The notes beneath the pieces are model-generated. The model was given only the letters and a program-made list of their open reading frames with translations, had not been told where the DNA came from and ran no database searches. Positions 17,087 to 23,951 of a stretch of 38,148 nucleotides of DNA are shown here, piece after piece. The number at the start of each line of letters is the position of its first letter. Position 1 is the first letter of the stretch. Origin of the DNA: Candidatus Cloacimonadota bacterium (GTDB lineage Bacteria > Cloacimonadota > Cloacimonadia > Cloacimonadales > Cloacimonadaceae); the NCBI GenBank assembly GCA_028695495.1, contig JAQVIX010000016.1:1-38148 (forward strand), in the 5' to 3' direction. A program made the position numbers and the translations under genes.

Positions 17087-17193
17087 CTCTGCTTATTTCC
17101 GCCCGGAGCCTTCACCTTCAGGGCTACCAGCACCTATGGGCTTTCTTTGTTTTTTGCCAAGAGGCAGGGTGCCTGACATCAGTTTGTGTTTTA

Positions 17194-17313
17194 ATAAGCT
17201 TAGCTGCCTGCCGATATTCGCATTCCGATTACCGGAGCTGTTGCTCGCATTCACGCAGAACACGCCCGCATTACCGACGTTATTCGCATTCCCGCTGACT
17301 GCAACTACCCGCA
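17194..17313 (-). repeat. DGR template repeat (TR)
   Basis: It matches the variable repeat over 120 bp with 18 differences, all at adenines of the coding (minus) strand: 18 of 29 TR adenines are changed and 0 of the other 91 bases. The changes are A to G 8, A to T 8 and A to C 2. TR codons include eight AAY positions that became Ala, Ile or Tyr in the target. It sits between the target gene and the RT, and is flanked by an 86-codon frame (17093-17353) that is simply open and probably not a protein. A small inverted repeat (TTAGT-N3-ACTAA, 17332-17344) lies between the repeats. Confidence 0.95.
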
Positions 17314-17349
17314 TAGCCAAGCACCTTAATGTTAGTGATACTAATTTTT

Positions 17350-18819
17350 TCATAAGCAGAGCCGCCCGCCGATATACGCAATCCGATTACCGGAGCCGTA
17401 GCCCGCAATCACGCAGAACACGCCCGCAATACCGACGTAAATCGCAGCCCCGCCGACCGCAACCACCCGCAAGCCACTACTGCTCGATGGATAAAAGCGA
17501 TCCGTAAGCCCCGTGATAGAACTTCCACCCGCTACGCGTGGGATAAAACCGTAGTCCGCTAACTCCTCATAAATGCGGGTTATATAGCCTGATGGCATAT
17601 TAGGCTTTTCCCCTGCCTCGATAATACGCTCATAATTCGCCAGGGTGTCGCTAAATGGGTTTTGGCAAACATACACATCCGCTCTGTCCGTTGCGTGAAA
17701 ATCGTATAGCATGCCCTCAACCCATTGCCAAATGTGCCCGTAGGGATTTTCAATGCCGCGATAAGACGGTATCACGTCTTCCCAAAAAACATTCTTTTCA
17801 CCATCGAAAACAGGCAAACCCCGGTCGGGGTAAACATCGACCAAAGACACACAACCGGACGCGTTGCCTAAAGTCTCTGTGCCCCCGTTCGGAACTATTG
17901 GCAGATAGATCGAGCTGCCTTCGACAGCAGACGCCTCCCAGGTGGCAGACGGTAGATTCACCAACCCACCTGTGGGGCAGCCCGTGAGAGCAAGCTGGCT
18001 GTTAAAAGTGGCAAATTCGGTGAGCATTAAAAGCCGCTGAGCTTCCAGTAAGGGGTTGTCCAGCAAACGCCAGGTGCTATCATCTGAATTGTTATCTCGG
18101 CGACGTGCGGCTGCCCTAAACTCGGCTCGTGTGCCTCTGCCTACTGGCAGTTTCCCCGCTACTGATGCCAGACGCGGTTTTGACTGCAGGTAGAGCTGCC
18201 TTTCCAGGGTTACAACTCGCTGGTGTTCTCCCGTGTATTCGTAATAATCCTGGTATTCGTCATCCTCGTTTTGCAAAACGCCCAGGTACTTCGCTTTATA
18301 GCGAAAAGGAACCTCTGTGAGCTTGCCGCCGATCACCTTCAAAAAAGCGGGGTGTACATCGAATCCGGGCAGGGCATGAGGAGATATCCACCATTCTAAA
18401 TTGTCCGGACTGTTAGGATCATACACCGCTTGGTAGTAAAATTTTGGTATTTCAACCATTACCTGGCCGTCTTTTCCGGTGATATCTGCCGGGCTGCCAT
18501 CCGCGCGTAGGTTGGAATTTTGCGGATGCAGATAATACGCCACGCTGTCTTGCGGAGCGCGTGCATCCACATCATCGTCCACCACACAACACTGCATCTT
18601 TCTCTGGGTGAGCAGTTTGCGCGCAAGCTGCTCAGACCAAGGCAAAGCTCCGTTTTCATCGTTGAATTCTGCCAGACGACCGAGCCGCTCATAACGTCCC
18701 GCAGCGCCTCCGACAGGGAGTGAAAAGTTGAACCGGACGCCGTAGGCGCTTTCGTCTAAGCGTCCGATAATGCCAGCTTTATTCTGCGGCAGCATCAACC
18801 GGTGAGAAAGTCGCATCAT
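17350..18819 (-). CDS. DGR target: FGE/C-type-lectin-like variable protein
   Basis: This 489-residue protein's C-terminal 130 or so residues, with SGLRVVAVGG, a GVFCVIAG core and GSGNR ending at the VR, fit the CLec/formylglycine-generating-enzyme fold usual for DGR targets. The N-terminal 200 residues are beta-rich with several aromatic and acidic patches and probably attach to the virion. A conserved-looking PYGHIWQWVEGMLYDF near residue 370 resembles the FGE-type GNVWEWV motif. No signal peptide is seen. It is the fourth gene after late promoter B and follows its upstream neighbour with a 1-nt overlap. It likely binds host receptors, but its place on the virion is not shown. Confidence 0.88.
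   Translation of the reverse strand: MMRLSHRLMLPQNKAGIIGRLDESAYGVRFNFSLPVGGAAGRYERLGRLAEFNDENGALPWSEQLARKLLTQRKMQCCVVDDDVDARAPQDSVAYYLHPQNSNLRADGSPADITGKDGQVMVEIPKFYYQAVYDPNSPDNLEWWISPHALPGFDVHPAFLKVIGGKLTEVPFRYKAKYLGVLQNEDDEYQDYYEYTGEHQRVVTLERQLYLQSKPRLASVAGKLPVGRGTRAEFRAAARRRDNNSDDSTWRLLDNPLLEAQRLLMLTEFATFNSQLALTGCPTGGLVNLPSATWEASAVEGSSIYLPIVPNGGTETLGNASGCVSLVDVYPDRGLPVFDGEKNVFWEDVIPSYRGIENPYGHIWQWVEGMLYDFHATDRADVYVCQNPFSDTLANYERIIEAGEKPNMPSGYITRIYEELADYGFIPRVAGGSSITGLTDRFYPSSSSGLRVVAVGGAAIYVGIAGVFCVIAGYGSGNRIAYIGGRLCL
17352..17471 (-). repeat. DGR variable repeat (VR)
   Basis: The 3' end of the target gene, ending at its stop codon. Compared with the TR, 14 amino acids differ (for example N to I, N to Y, N to A, S to G, Q to R), plus three silent differences. 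Alternating conserved segments (RVVAV, GVFCV, GSGNR) keep the scaffold while the variable positions presumably face a ligand. Confidence 0.95.
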
Positions 18820-19124
18820 TAGAACCCGTAAACAATGAGCACCATGTCCGATTTTGCCGGAATGGTGATTTTCGTGAAGTGTGAGAGGTAGGTAAAGCCA
18901 TCTGGCACGAAATCATTGAGGGGTGAGAGATCGACTCCGATGCCGTTGATTTCGATGGAGTCTTCATCTTCGGGGAAGTCTGCATTGAATATGGTGATGG
19001 CAGAAAAAGAGCCGGTGATGATTGTATCATTATTCTCTGCGGCAACGAAAGGGATGCCATTATCCGGCATGGACTGCAGTTCTTTTTTTGCGAGGGAGCG
19101 CGAAGCTTTAGCTTGGGTGGTCAT
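18819..19124 (-). CDS. Small protein upstream of the DGR target
   Basis: This 101-residue protein has a basic N-terminus (KASRSLAKKEL) and a beta-rich remainder. It overlaps the target gene by 1 nt (TAATG), which suggests coupled translation and possibly assembly as partner of the target, for instance as a fibre base or decoration protein. No family is recognised. It follows a membrane-protein gene by 3 nt. Confidence 0.5.
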   Translation of the reverse strand: MTTQAKASRSLAKKELQSMPDNGIPFVAAENNDTIITGSFSAITIFNADFPEDEDSIEINGIGVDLSPLNDFVPDGFTYLSHFTKITIPAKSDMVLIVYGF

Positions 19125-19127
19125 GCG

Positions 19128-19403
19128 TTATTCTCCTTTTTTGGGGCGACTTTTTGGTGGTATGCGTCCGTCATTCATCAGATTTACTTCGATTTTTGCC
19201 CACCAGGAATCGAGTTTGGCATCGAGCTGGGAGAGGAAAAGATCGAAGCGGCGATCGAGATCGCGATCGATGTCTTCTTTTATTTTACGGATGTCTTTTT
19301 TTAGGTTTTGGATGTCTGACCATGCGGTTTTGAGAAGCCAGGACAAGACTCCGGCGTAGAGGGTGAAAAGGGTGAAGAAGATTTTTGTTGCGAGATCATT
19401 CAT
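19128..19403 (-). CDS. Membrane-anchored coiled-coil protein, holin-like candidate
   Basis: ATG at 19403 is favoured by a GGAG 6 nt upstream; a longer TTG-started frame exists. It encodes about 91 residues: an N-terminal transmembrane helix (IFFTLFTLYAGVLSWLL, about 8-24), then a charged coiled coil (DIQNLKKDIRKIKEDIDRDL) and a basic C-terminus (PKSRPKKGE). Such small proteins act as holins, spanin-like proteins or XhlA-type factors. It comes after a weak terminator and the small terminase. Confidence 0.5.
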   Translation of the reverse strand: MNDLATKIFFTLFTLYAGVLSWLLKTAWSDIQNLKKDIRKIKEDIDRDLDRRFDLFLSQLDAKLDSWWAKIEVNLMNDGRIPPKSRPKKGE

Positions 19404-19420
19404 TTTATACTCCAATACAG

Positions 19421-19455
19421 AAAATGCCCCGGAGGGGCGGAATCACCTCCAGGGC
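19421..19455 (-). terminator. Weak intrinsic terminator after the small terminase gene
   Basis: On the minus strand a 10-bp stem (GCCCTGGAGG with CCTCCGGGGC, one G-U wobble) has a 10-nt loop and is followed by AUUUUC. The U-tract is short, so it may only partly stop the late transcript and balance levels of downstream genes. Confidence 0.5.
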
Positions 19456-19480
19456 TTGGCGACGGCTGAGGGACTGGTGG

Positions 19481-19933
19481 TTATACATTACGTATCCTGA
19501 GATACTCGGACAAATCTACGATGATAGCCTGGAACTCTTTGAGCAAGCCATTATAGCCTTTTTCCAGGAAAAAATCAGTTGTTTGGTCCAGGAACTTGAT
19601 AATATATTCGTTCAGCTCTTTCGCTGGTTCCAAGCGCTTAGCTTCGTTTCGCAGAAGCGCCACGAGAGCCTGGAGCTGAGTATTGCGGGGATCGGCTGCG
19701 AATTCTTCCAGAGCTTTTACCACCGCGCGTTTGCGAGCTCGATCAGCGCGAATTTCAAGGTTTTCCATTTCTTTCGCCATTTTGCGCCAACTGCCGCGGG
19801 ATATCCAGTTAGACACCGTGCGAGGGGCAACGCCAAACTGCTGAGCCAGAACACGGTGATCCGTCTGCCCTGCAAGGTAGGCATCTTGGGCGGCTACTCG
19901 CGCCTGTCTGTAGTTTATTTTTTGCGTACTCAT
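19481..19933 (-). CDS. Terminase small subunit-like protein
   Basis: This 150-residue protein begins with a helix-turn-helix (HRVLAQQFGVAPRTVSNWIS, about 27-46), then helical segments, as in Mu gp27/DUF1804-type small terminases that select phage DNA for packaging. It is the first gene of the late operon. Its ATG lies within promoter copy B with no ribosome-binding site, so it is probably leaderless. The large subunit is about 4 kb away, separated by the DGR. Confidence 0.65.
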   Translation of the reverse strand: MSTQKINYRQARVAAQDAYLAGQTDHRVLAQQFGVAPRTVSNWISRGSWRKMAKEMENLEIRADRARKRAVVKALEEFAADPRNTQLQALVALLRNEAKRLEPAKELNEYIIKFLDQTTDFFLEKGYNGLLKEFQAIIVDLSEYLRIRNV

Positions 19934-19994
19934 GAGGTCAATAATTTGGGGTGGGGTGATTGTGTCAAAAAAGCGTGCCTAAGTGTGCGACAGT
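19931..19994 (-). promoter_or_regulatory. Late promoter copy B
   Basis: This near-identical twin of 12995-13058 sits directly after the early terminator. TTGACA is at 19963-19968, followed by a 16-bp spacer and AATTAT at 19941-19946; start would be at about 19934, adjacent to the ATG. Upstream GCACAC-N4-GCACGC (19973-19988) are 10 bp apart, suggesting an activator binding on one DNA face. It probably drives the DGR and packaging genes after an early-encoded activator is made. Confidence 0.65.
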
Positions 19995-20008
19995 ATTTTC
20001 GTGCAGAC

Positions 20009-20037
20009 AAAAAAAGCCCCGACAAAGAATCGGGGCT
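20009..20037 (-). terminator. Intrinsic terminator of the early operon
   Basis: On the minus strand an 8-bp perfect stem (AGCCCCGA/TCGGGGCT) with a 7-nt loop is followed by seven T. It lies between the last early gene (stop at 20054) and late promoter B, so it isolates early from late transcription. Confidence 0.85.
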
Positions 20038-20053
20038 GAGGGTATTATGATGA

Positions 20054-20257
20054 CTATTCGTCCTCTGGGACAGTCTTGCGCCTATCGAGATAGCGAATTA
20101 GATCGATGCCATTAACACGAAGCGGACCGCGTCCGGTGGGACGAAAAGCCGGAAGCGGATCCTCTATGTTGCGGATCATCCGATATACGGAGCTGCGGTC
20201 GATTGCCAGCAGAGTAGCAATTTCGTCAGGGCGGTAGATTCTATCAGGTTTTATCAT
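20054..20257 (-). CDS. MerR/excisionase-type HTH protein
   Basis: This 67-residue protein has a winged HTH_17 pattern (PDEIATLLAIDRSSVYRMIR at about 10-29, then RVNGIDLIRYLDRR). These proteins bind DNA through a short helix-turn-helix and wing, as in excisionases and small activators. It is the last early gene, just before the terminator and late promoter B, so it is a candidate late activator; Mor/C-type regulators are not visible. It overlaps the gene upstream by 14 nt. Confidence 0.65.
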   Translation of the reverse strand: MIKPDRIYRPDEIATLLAIDRSSVYRMIRNIEDPLPAFRPTGRGPLRVNGIDLIRYLDRRKTVPEDE

Positions 20258-20963
20258 CTGCCATCTCCTTTTTTGCTTGCTGGAAGTCTGCTTCCGCCCA
20301 TTCTGGACTTTTGCCGCTTATTACCTTGAGTGTCATCTGCTTTTCGGTGCGATTTTTGCGTAGACGCTCCGGCATATCGTATTTTGCCAGTGCTTCAGCT
20401 GAGGGGAATTGCAGAGTATGGCGCACGAAATCCGCCCAGGTAGCATGGGCATGCCAGGGAATAGAAAGCAGATTCGCAACCAGGCTGGCATCTGCTTTGC
20501 GAGATGTGGGGGTGGCGCGTTTGTTAGCGGCATCTCTTTTTTTCTGAAGCTCCTGGCGCGCAGATTCCAGCGCCCACCACTCCCCTAAATACTCATCGAA
20601 ATTACTCGGACGATAGAGCGTGCTCGGGCGCAGATAGCGATTCATTTTTTCATCGTGAAGCCAAAGCCGCACCATAGCCTCGTGGACGCGGCAAAAATCC
20701 TGAACAGTGTATCCACTCCTAATTAGCCGAATAATGGCGTTACTGGCGGTTTCCGTGGGCAGAAAACGTTTTTTGCTGCGCTCATTCAGATCTGCAATAA
20801 TGCTGGCTACATCTTGATCAAATAGACTGCTATTTTGGCTCTTATTTTCTTTGGCGCGCTCACTGCGAATAAGATTGCCGATCCAATTTCGGAAGCGCCG
20901 GGAAAGCTCCTGCGCACCGAGAAGATCGGATGCGATAGACCAGAGATCTTTATTGCGTGGCAT
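20244..20963 (-). CDS. Early DNA-metabolism protein with phage replisome C-terminal motif
   Basis: This 239-residue protein contains TVQDFCRVHEAMVRLWLHD, then MNRYLRPSTLYRPSNFDEYL at about 105-130. This is the pattern of the 'phage conserved C-terminal domain' of replisome organiser proteins (YLRP.TLF..FE.YL). The N-terminal part is basic and helical. It is probably a replication or DNA-binding helper, although Mu-type phages replicate by transposition; its role here is unknown. Confidence 0.5.
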   Translation of the reverse strand: MPRNKDLWSIASDLLGAQELSRRFRNWIGNLIRSERAKENKSQNSSLFDQDVASIIADLNERSKKRFLPTETASNAIIRLIRSGYTVQDFCRVHEAMVRLWLHDEKMNRYLRPSTLYRPSNFDEYLGEWWALESARQELQKKRDAANKRATPTSRKADASLVANLLSIPWHAHATWADFVRHTLQFPSAEALAKYDMPERLRKNRTEKQMTLKVISGKSPEWAEADFQQAKKEMADDKT

Positions 20964-20973
20964 TTTATACCCC

Positions 20974-21585
20974 CTATAGAGAAGGGAAGCTGAGCACGAT
21001 AGTAATGAGCTTGCCGTCGTTGCCAGCTTCCTGGAAGTTGTAATAGGTTTTGGTTTCTATCAGCTTCATGGATTGAGATATCAGTTCCATCGCTTCAATC
21101 CAGGCGGGGTCTGGAAAATCGAGCTGACGGAGTCCGAGAATTTCACGGGAATTGAGGTCTCCCTTTGCATCCACGCGGAAAGCCCGATTAACCAGTGCTA
21201 TTATTTTTTCGTTTGAGCCTGGCGACCAGGACTTGATACACTCGTCTATCTTGGCTTTTGCGAGGTTTAGCTTTTCATCGAATGTGAAGCGCTTGTAAAT
21301 GCGCACCGCGATGGCCTCGCTCATGTCGAAGTTGTAGAGCGTGGTGGCTCCTTCCCAATCAACGCCTTTTTCTGCGGCGATGCTATCCAGGTATTTGGCG
21401 ATTTGGCGGGACATAGTCTCCTTTTCTTTGGCGATATGGGTGCGGAGCTTGCGAGCCTGAGCTACGAGTTTTTCAACGAGTGCATCGCGCTTTTTATCCT
21501 GGGCAGGCACGTAATCGCTCGGCACTTCGCGCCCCGCAGAATCGATCCAATACACACTTCCATTGCGTTTTACTATTTTAGCCAT
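20974..21585 (-). CDS. DUF3164 family protein
   Basis: This 203-residue protein fits DUF3164 proteins of Mu-like phages (GSVYWIDSAGREVPSDYV, then KKRDALVEKLVAQARKLR). Such proteins occur in the early region of transposable phages; the function is unknown. The middle has coiled-coil-like helices and the C-terminus is beta-rich. It overlaps the gene upstream by 8 nt. Confidence 0.75.
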   Translation of the reverse strand: MAKIVKRNGSVYWIDSAGREVPSDYVPAQDKKRDALVEKLVAQARKLRTHIAKEKETMSRQIAKYLDSIAAEKGVDWEGATTLYNFDMSEAIAVRIYKRFTFDEKLNLAKAKIDECIKSWSPGSNEKIIALVNRAFRVDAKGDLNSREILGLRQLDFPDPAWIEAMELISQSMKLIETKTYYNFQEAGNDGKLITIVLSFPSL

Positions 21586-22069
21586 TGTTTGCCTCTTTTA
21601 GTTCGCTTATGGTTCGTTCGAGATATTGGATGTAAAGGCGCTCCCTGGCATCAGACCAAATCCCTGCTCGTTGCGCTGTTTTGCGGAAAAAGCTCAACAT
21701 TTCATGGAAACATGGATGCTCCGGGGATATGAGCAGACCCTCCGTATAAATAGGATCGCTGCCCCCCAAACTTGGAAGCTCTTCAATATCAGTGATAATC
21801 ATCTGCCTGTTGCAGGGATGTAAATCCGCGGCGGCTTGGGAGCTATGTGCGGATTTTCGCTTTGCCGAAACGTTTAGTTTGTTGCCCACCAGGCTGCGGG
21901 CGGGGCGTCCATCCGGAAGTTTTTTACGAACGCCTATTTTGCCGGAACCATCGCAAACGAGGCAGCGACTGGTGATGGGATCTCGATGCAGGAATTCATA
22001 TTCCTCTTGATTTTCTGTGATTTTGCCAGAACCTTGGCAAATGGGACAGGTGATTATGCCTTTGGCCAT
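21578..22069 (-). CDS. DnaJ-type zinc-finger early protein
   Basis: This 163-residue protein has CPICQGSGK (about 8-16) and CLVCDGSGK (about 36-44): two CxxCxGxG motifs as in the DnaJ zinc centre, enough for one zinc site. The remainder is an unclassified domain with an HPCFHEMLSFFRKTAQRAGI helix. It may act with nucleic acids or as a protein-binding adaptor; function is unknown. Confidence 0.55.
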   Translation of the reverse strand: MAKGIITCPICQGSGKITENQEEYEFLHRDPITSRCLVCDGSGKIGVRKKLPDGRPARSLVGNKLNVSAKRKSAHSSQAAADLHPCNRQMIITDIEELPSLGGSDPIYTEGLLISPEHPCFHEMLSFFRKTAQRAGIWSDARERLYIQYLERTISELKEANNG

Positions 22070-22091
22070 GTTCTTATTCTCCTTTTTTAGT

Positions 22092-22178
22092 TTATTTTGT
22101 TGAGACCGTGCGGTTTAAAAGCTCTTGAGAGCGGGCTTCGAGGGCTTCAGTTACTATGTTTTTGGCATATTTTATCAC
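22092..22178 (-). CDS. Possible 28-residue peptide
   Basis: A GTG-started frame overlaps the stop of the lysis gene by 4 nt (GTGA) and ends at 22092. It encodes a short amphipathic helical peptide (KYAKNIVTEALEARSQELLN). Overlap and composition are suggestive, but it is small and lacks any independent support. Confidence 0.3.
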   Translation of the reverse strand: MIKYAKNIVTEALEARSQELLNRTVSTK

Positions 22179-22774
22179 AGTTCCCCCTTACACAGCATTT
22201 CGGGCGCATAAAAAAGCGTGTAGCTCACAGCATCGGTGCCGAGATATTTCTGCTGCAAGCGCAGCAAATCGATAATTGTATCCATGTCCTGCGCATATTG
22301 GAGAACCTGGCACCCTGCGGAATATTTCCCTATCTTTTGCGTTTTGCCAGATGCCTGGGCGCGGTGGAGATTGATTCCAAAAAGTCCAGTCGTAATGGAT
22401 TGCGCATCCAAGTCCAGACGGTCATCTTGATTGTTATCGCGATAAATGCTGCATTTTCCCCGCTGAACCAGCGCGGGATGCCCGCGATGAAGCCCCAGCC
22501 GCCAAAGACCTGGATAGTGCCCAGGCACCAGGATGGCGGTGCCGTTGGGATTCATCGGAGACTTTAGGTAGTAGGCGCCGGGGTCGGTAGTGGCGGGGAA
22601 TGTGAGCACATTGAGCTTATCGTTCGCTTTCCAGATTACGCCAATGGTGTCGTCAAATTCGTCTGCAAGCATCCGTGAGTGGCGGATGCCAAAGATGTTC
22701 AGGGACATCGTCGCAGTATAAAACGGGCTATTAAGGTACTTGTATTCCTGCATCATTTTTTTGATAGTATCCAC
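22175..22774 (-). CDS. Putative endolysin with YkuD-like motif
   Basis: This 199-residue protein has the segment GLFGINLHRAQ...GKYSAGCQVLQY (about 131-158). His followed some 16 residues later by S-x-G-C is like the catalytic H...SxGC of L,D-transpeptidase (YkuD) folds, which act on peptidoglycan peptides. No signal peptide is found, so a holin or other export would be needed. A TM/coiled-coil protein is encoded just upstream. It is encoded with early genes, not with late genes. Confidence 0.5.
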   Translation of the reverse strand: MDTIKKMMQEYKYLNSPFYTATMSLNIFGIRHSRMLADEFDDTIGVIWKANDKLNVLTFPATTDPGAYYLKSPMNPNGTAILVPGHYPGLWRLGLHRGHPALVQRGKCSIYRDNNQDDRLDLDAQSITTGLFGINLHRAQASGKTQKIGKYSAGCQVLQYAQDMDTIIDLLRLQQKYLGTDAVSYTLFYAPEMLCKGEL

Positions 22775-22776
22775 CG

Positions 22777-23097
22777 TTATGCCCCCTTCAAAGCACGTTC
22801 TACCATGTTATAAAAGGCAATCAGATTTGTGGCTTGAACATATTTTTGGACTATATGCAGATTGGCTTTTGTAAGTTCCTCAATGCGGGTTTGGGCGATT
22901 TCCAATTCTTTTATGGCAGCCAACGCCTCTTTTTGAGATTCTGAGGCAGATTCTCGCCAATGGTCTGCGGCATTTTTGTATTGGCTAATGCGAATGATAT
23001 AATCCTGGCGATCACGGGCTGTGCCGGCTAATACAATTAGAATTGCAATTATTGACATGAATGCAAGGGCGGCTAAAAGCAAAATAAGGGTAATCAT
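22777..23097 (-). CDS. Rz-like inner-membrane coiled-coil protein (possible i-spanin)
   Basis: This 106-residue protein has a long N-terminal transmembrane helix (ITLILLLAALAFMSIIAILI, about 2-21) then a coiled coil (SESQKEALAAIKELEIAQTR). Type II anchor plus periplasmic coiled coil is the layout of Rz inner-membrane spanins, which pair with an outer-membrane lipoprotein. No clear partner gene is seen. Its start overlaps the gene upstream by 4 nt. Confidence 0.5.
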   Translation of the reverse strand: MITLILLLAALAFMSIIAILIVLAGTARDRQDYIIRISQYKNAADHWRESASESQKEALAAIKELEIAQTRIEELTKANLHIVQKYVQATNLIAFYNMVERALKGA

Positions 23098-23489
23098 TGT
23101 GGTTGCTCCTGTTCTTGGATAAGAGTGTTTAGCATGCGTATCGTGGAAATCCGTTCTTTTGAATCCAGGATGTTCCAGTGGCTTTTTTGAAAATGAAAGA
23201 CCATGTAGTAGCGGAGAGCTTCGTCTGAAAGCCCAGCTCGCTGCTGAAGAGCATACATGTAGCGCCCGTATGAGTCGTATTCAAAGCCTTCTGGCAGCGG
23301 AATACGATAGCCTGCAATGATATCGTGAAGTTGCGAAAGGCGGTGCTCTGGAAGCTCCCGTAGTGAGCGTCCAAAACCAAGCGCTTCCGTTATTTGTATA
23401 AATACGTCATCCGGCCATTTTAGCCGGGCGATGCGGTGCGCCTGGATTCTTTGTCGAAGGTAGCGCGCGTATGCTGTGTCTGTATTCAT
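23094..23489 (-). CDS. GemA-like (Mu gp16, DUF1018) protein
   Basis: This 131-residue protein resembles GemA: an N-terminal arm (YLRQRIQAHRIARLKWPDDV), then MYALQQRAGLSDEALRYYMVF and an ILDSKERISTIRMLNTLI helix. In Mu, GemA modulates host gene expression and DNA supercoiling. It follows the MuB gene and one unknown gene, as expected. It overlaps both neighbours by a few nt. Confidence 0.55.
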   Translation of the reverse strand: MNTDTAYARYLRQRIQAHRIARLKWPDDVFIQITEALGFGRSLRELPEHRLSQLHDIIAGYRIPLPEGFEYDSYGRYMYALQQRAGLSDEALRYYMVFHFQKSHWNILDSKERISTIRMLNTLIQEQEQPQ

Positions 23490-23947
23490 CAGTATATCCC
23501 TGCTTTTTGGCGCGCAAGACGAATCACGTCCCTCGGCACGCTAATACCTAAGAGTGAAAGGTCTTGGTTTGGTCCAGGATGATATCCCGTCTTTTTTACA
23601 ATCACCGCATCGATGTGGATGAGCGCTGCCAGGTATTTGCTACAAAACTCGTGAGACCGGCATATACGCTCGCTCAGGGCGCGAGAAGAGAAAGCCGGAC
23701 GCTTGCCAAGTTCTTGGATTATATAGCGCGCAATATCGGCATCGTAGCGCCAGCTTACCGTTCCGAAAGATGCCTCTCGGCAAAGCTTGCTTACAAAAAT
23801 GCCATCACCAAGATTCGCTACCATGCCCTTTTTGATGGCGCGGCGATGCGCCGGACTTATTTCCGACACAGGGCGCCCCAGTATTTCTGAAAGCTGAGCA
23901 AGCGAGTAGGGCTTTCGATAGGTGCTTAGGAAAACGTTCAAATTCAT
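23489..23947 (-). CDS. Early DNA-binding-like protein of unknown family
   Basis: This 152-residue protein appears to hold winged-helix-type repeats: YSLAQLSEILGRPVSEISPA at the N-terminus and FSSRALSERICRSHEFCSKY near residue 85-104, each with a helix-turn-helix rhythm. It is encoded 4 nt after the MuB gene and directly before the GemA-like gene. A regulatory role is plausible, but the family is not recognised. Confidence 0.45.
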   Translation of the reverse strand: MNLNVFLSTYRKPYSLAQLSEILGRPVSEISPAHRRAIKKGMVANLGDGIFVSKLCREASFGTVSWRYDADIARYIIQELGKRPAFSSRALSERICRSHEFCSKYLAALIHIDAVIVKKTGYHPGPNQDLSLLGISVPRDVIRLARQKAGIY

Positions 23948-23951
23948 TGCT

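Noticed and set aside
17093-17353. 86-codon frame across the DGR template repeat
   Set aside because: It is open because the TR keeps the target's reading frame. Low complexity downstream and the TR role make a protein unlikely.
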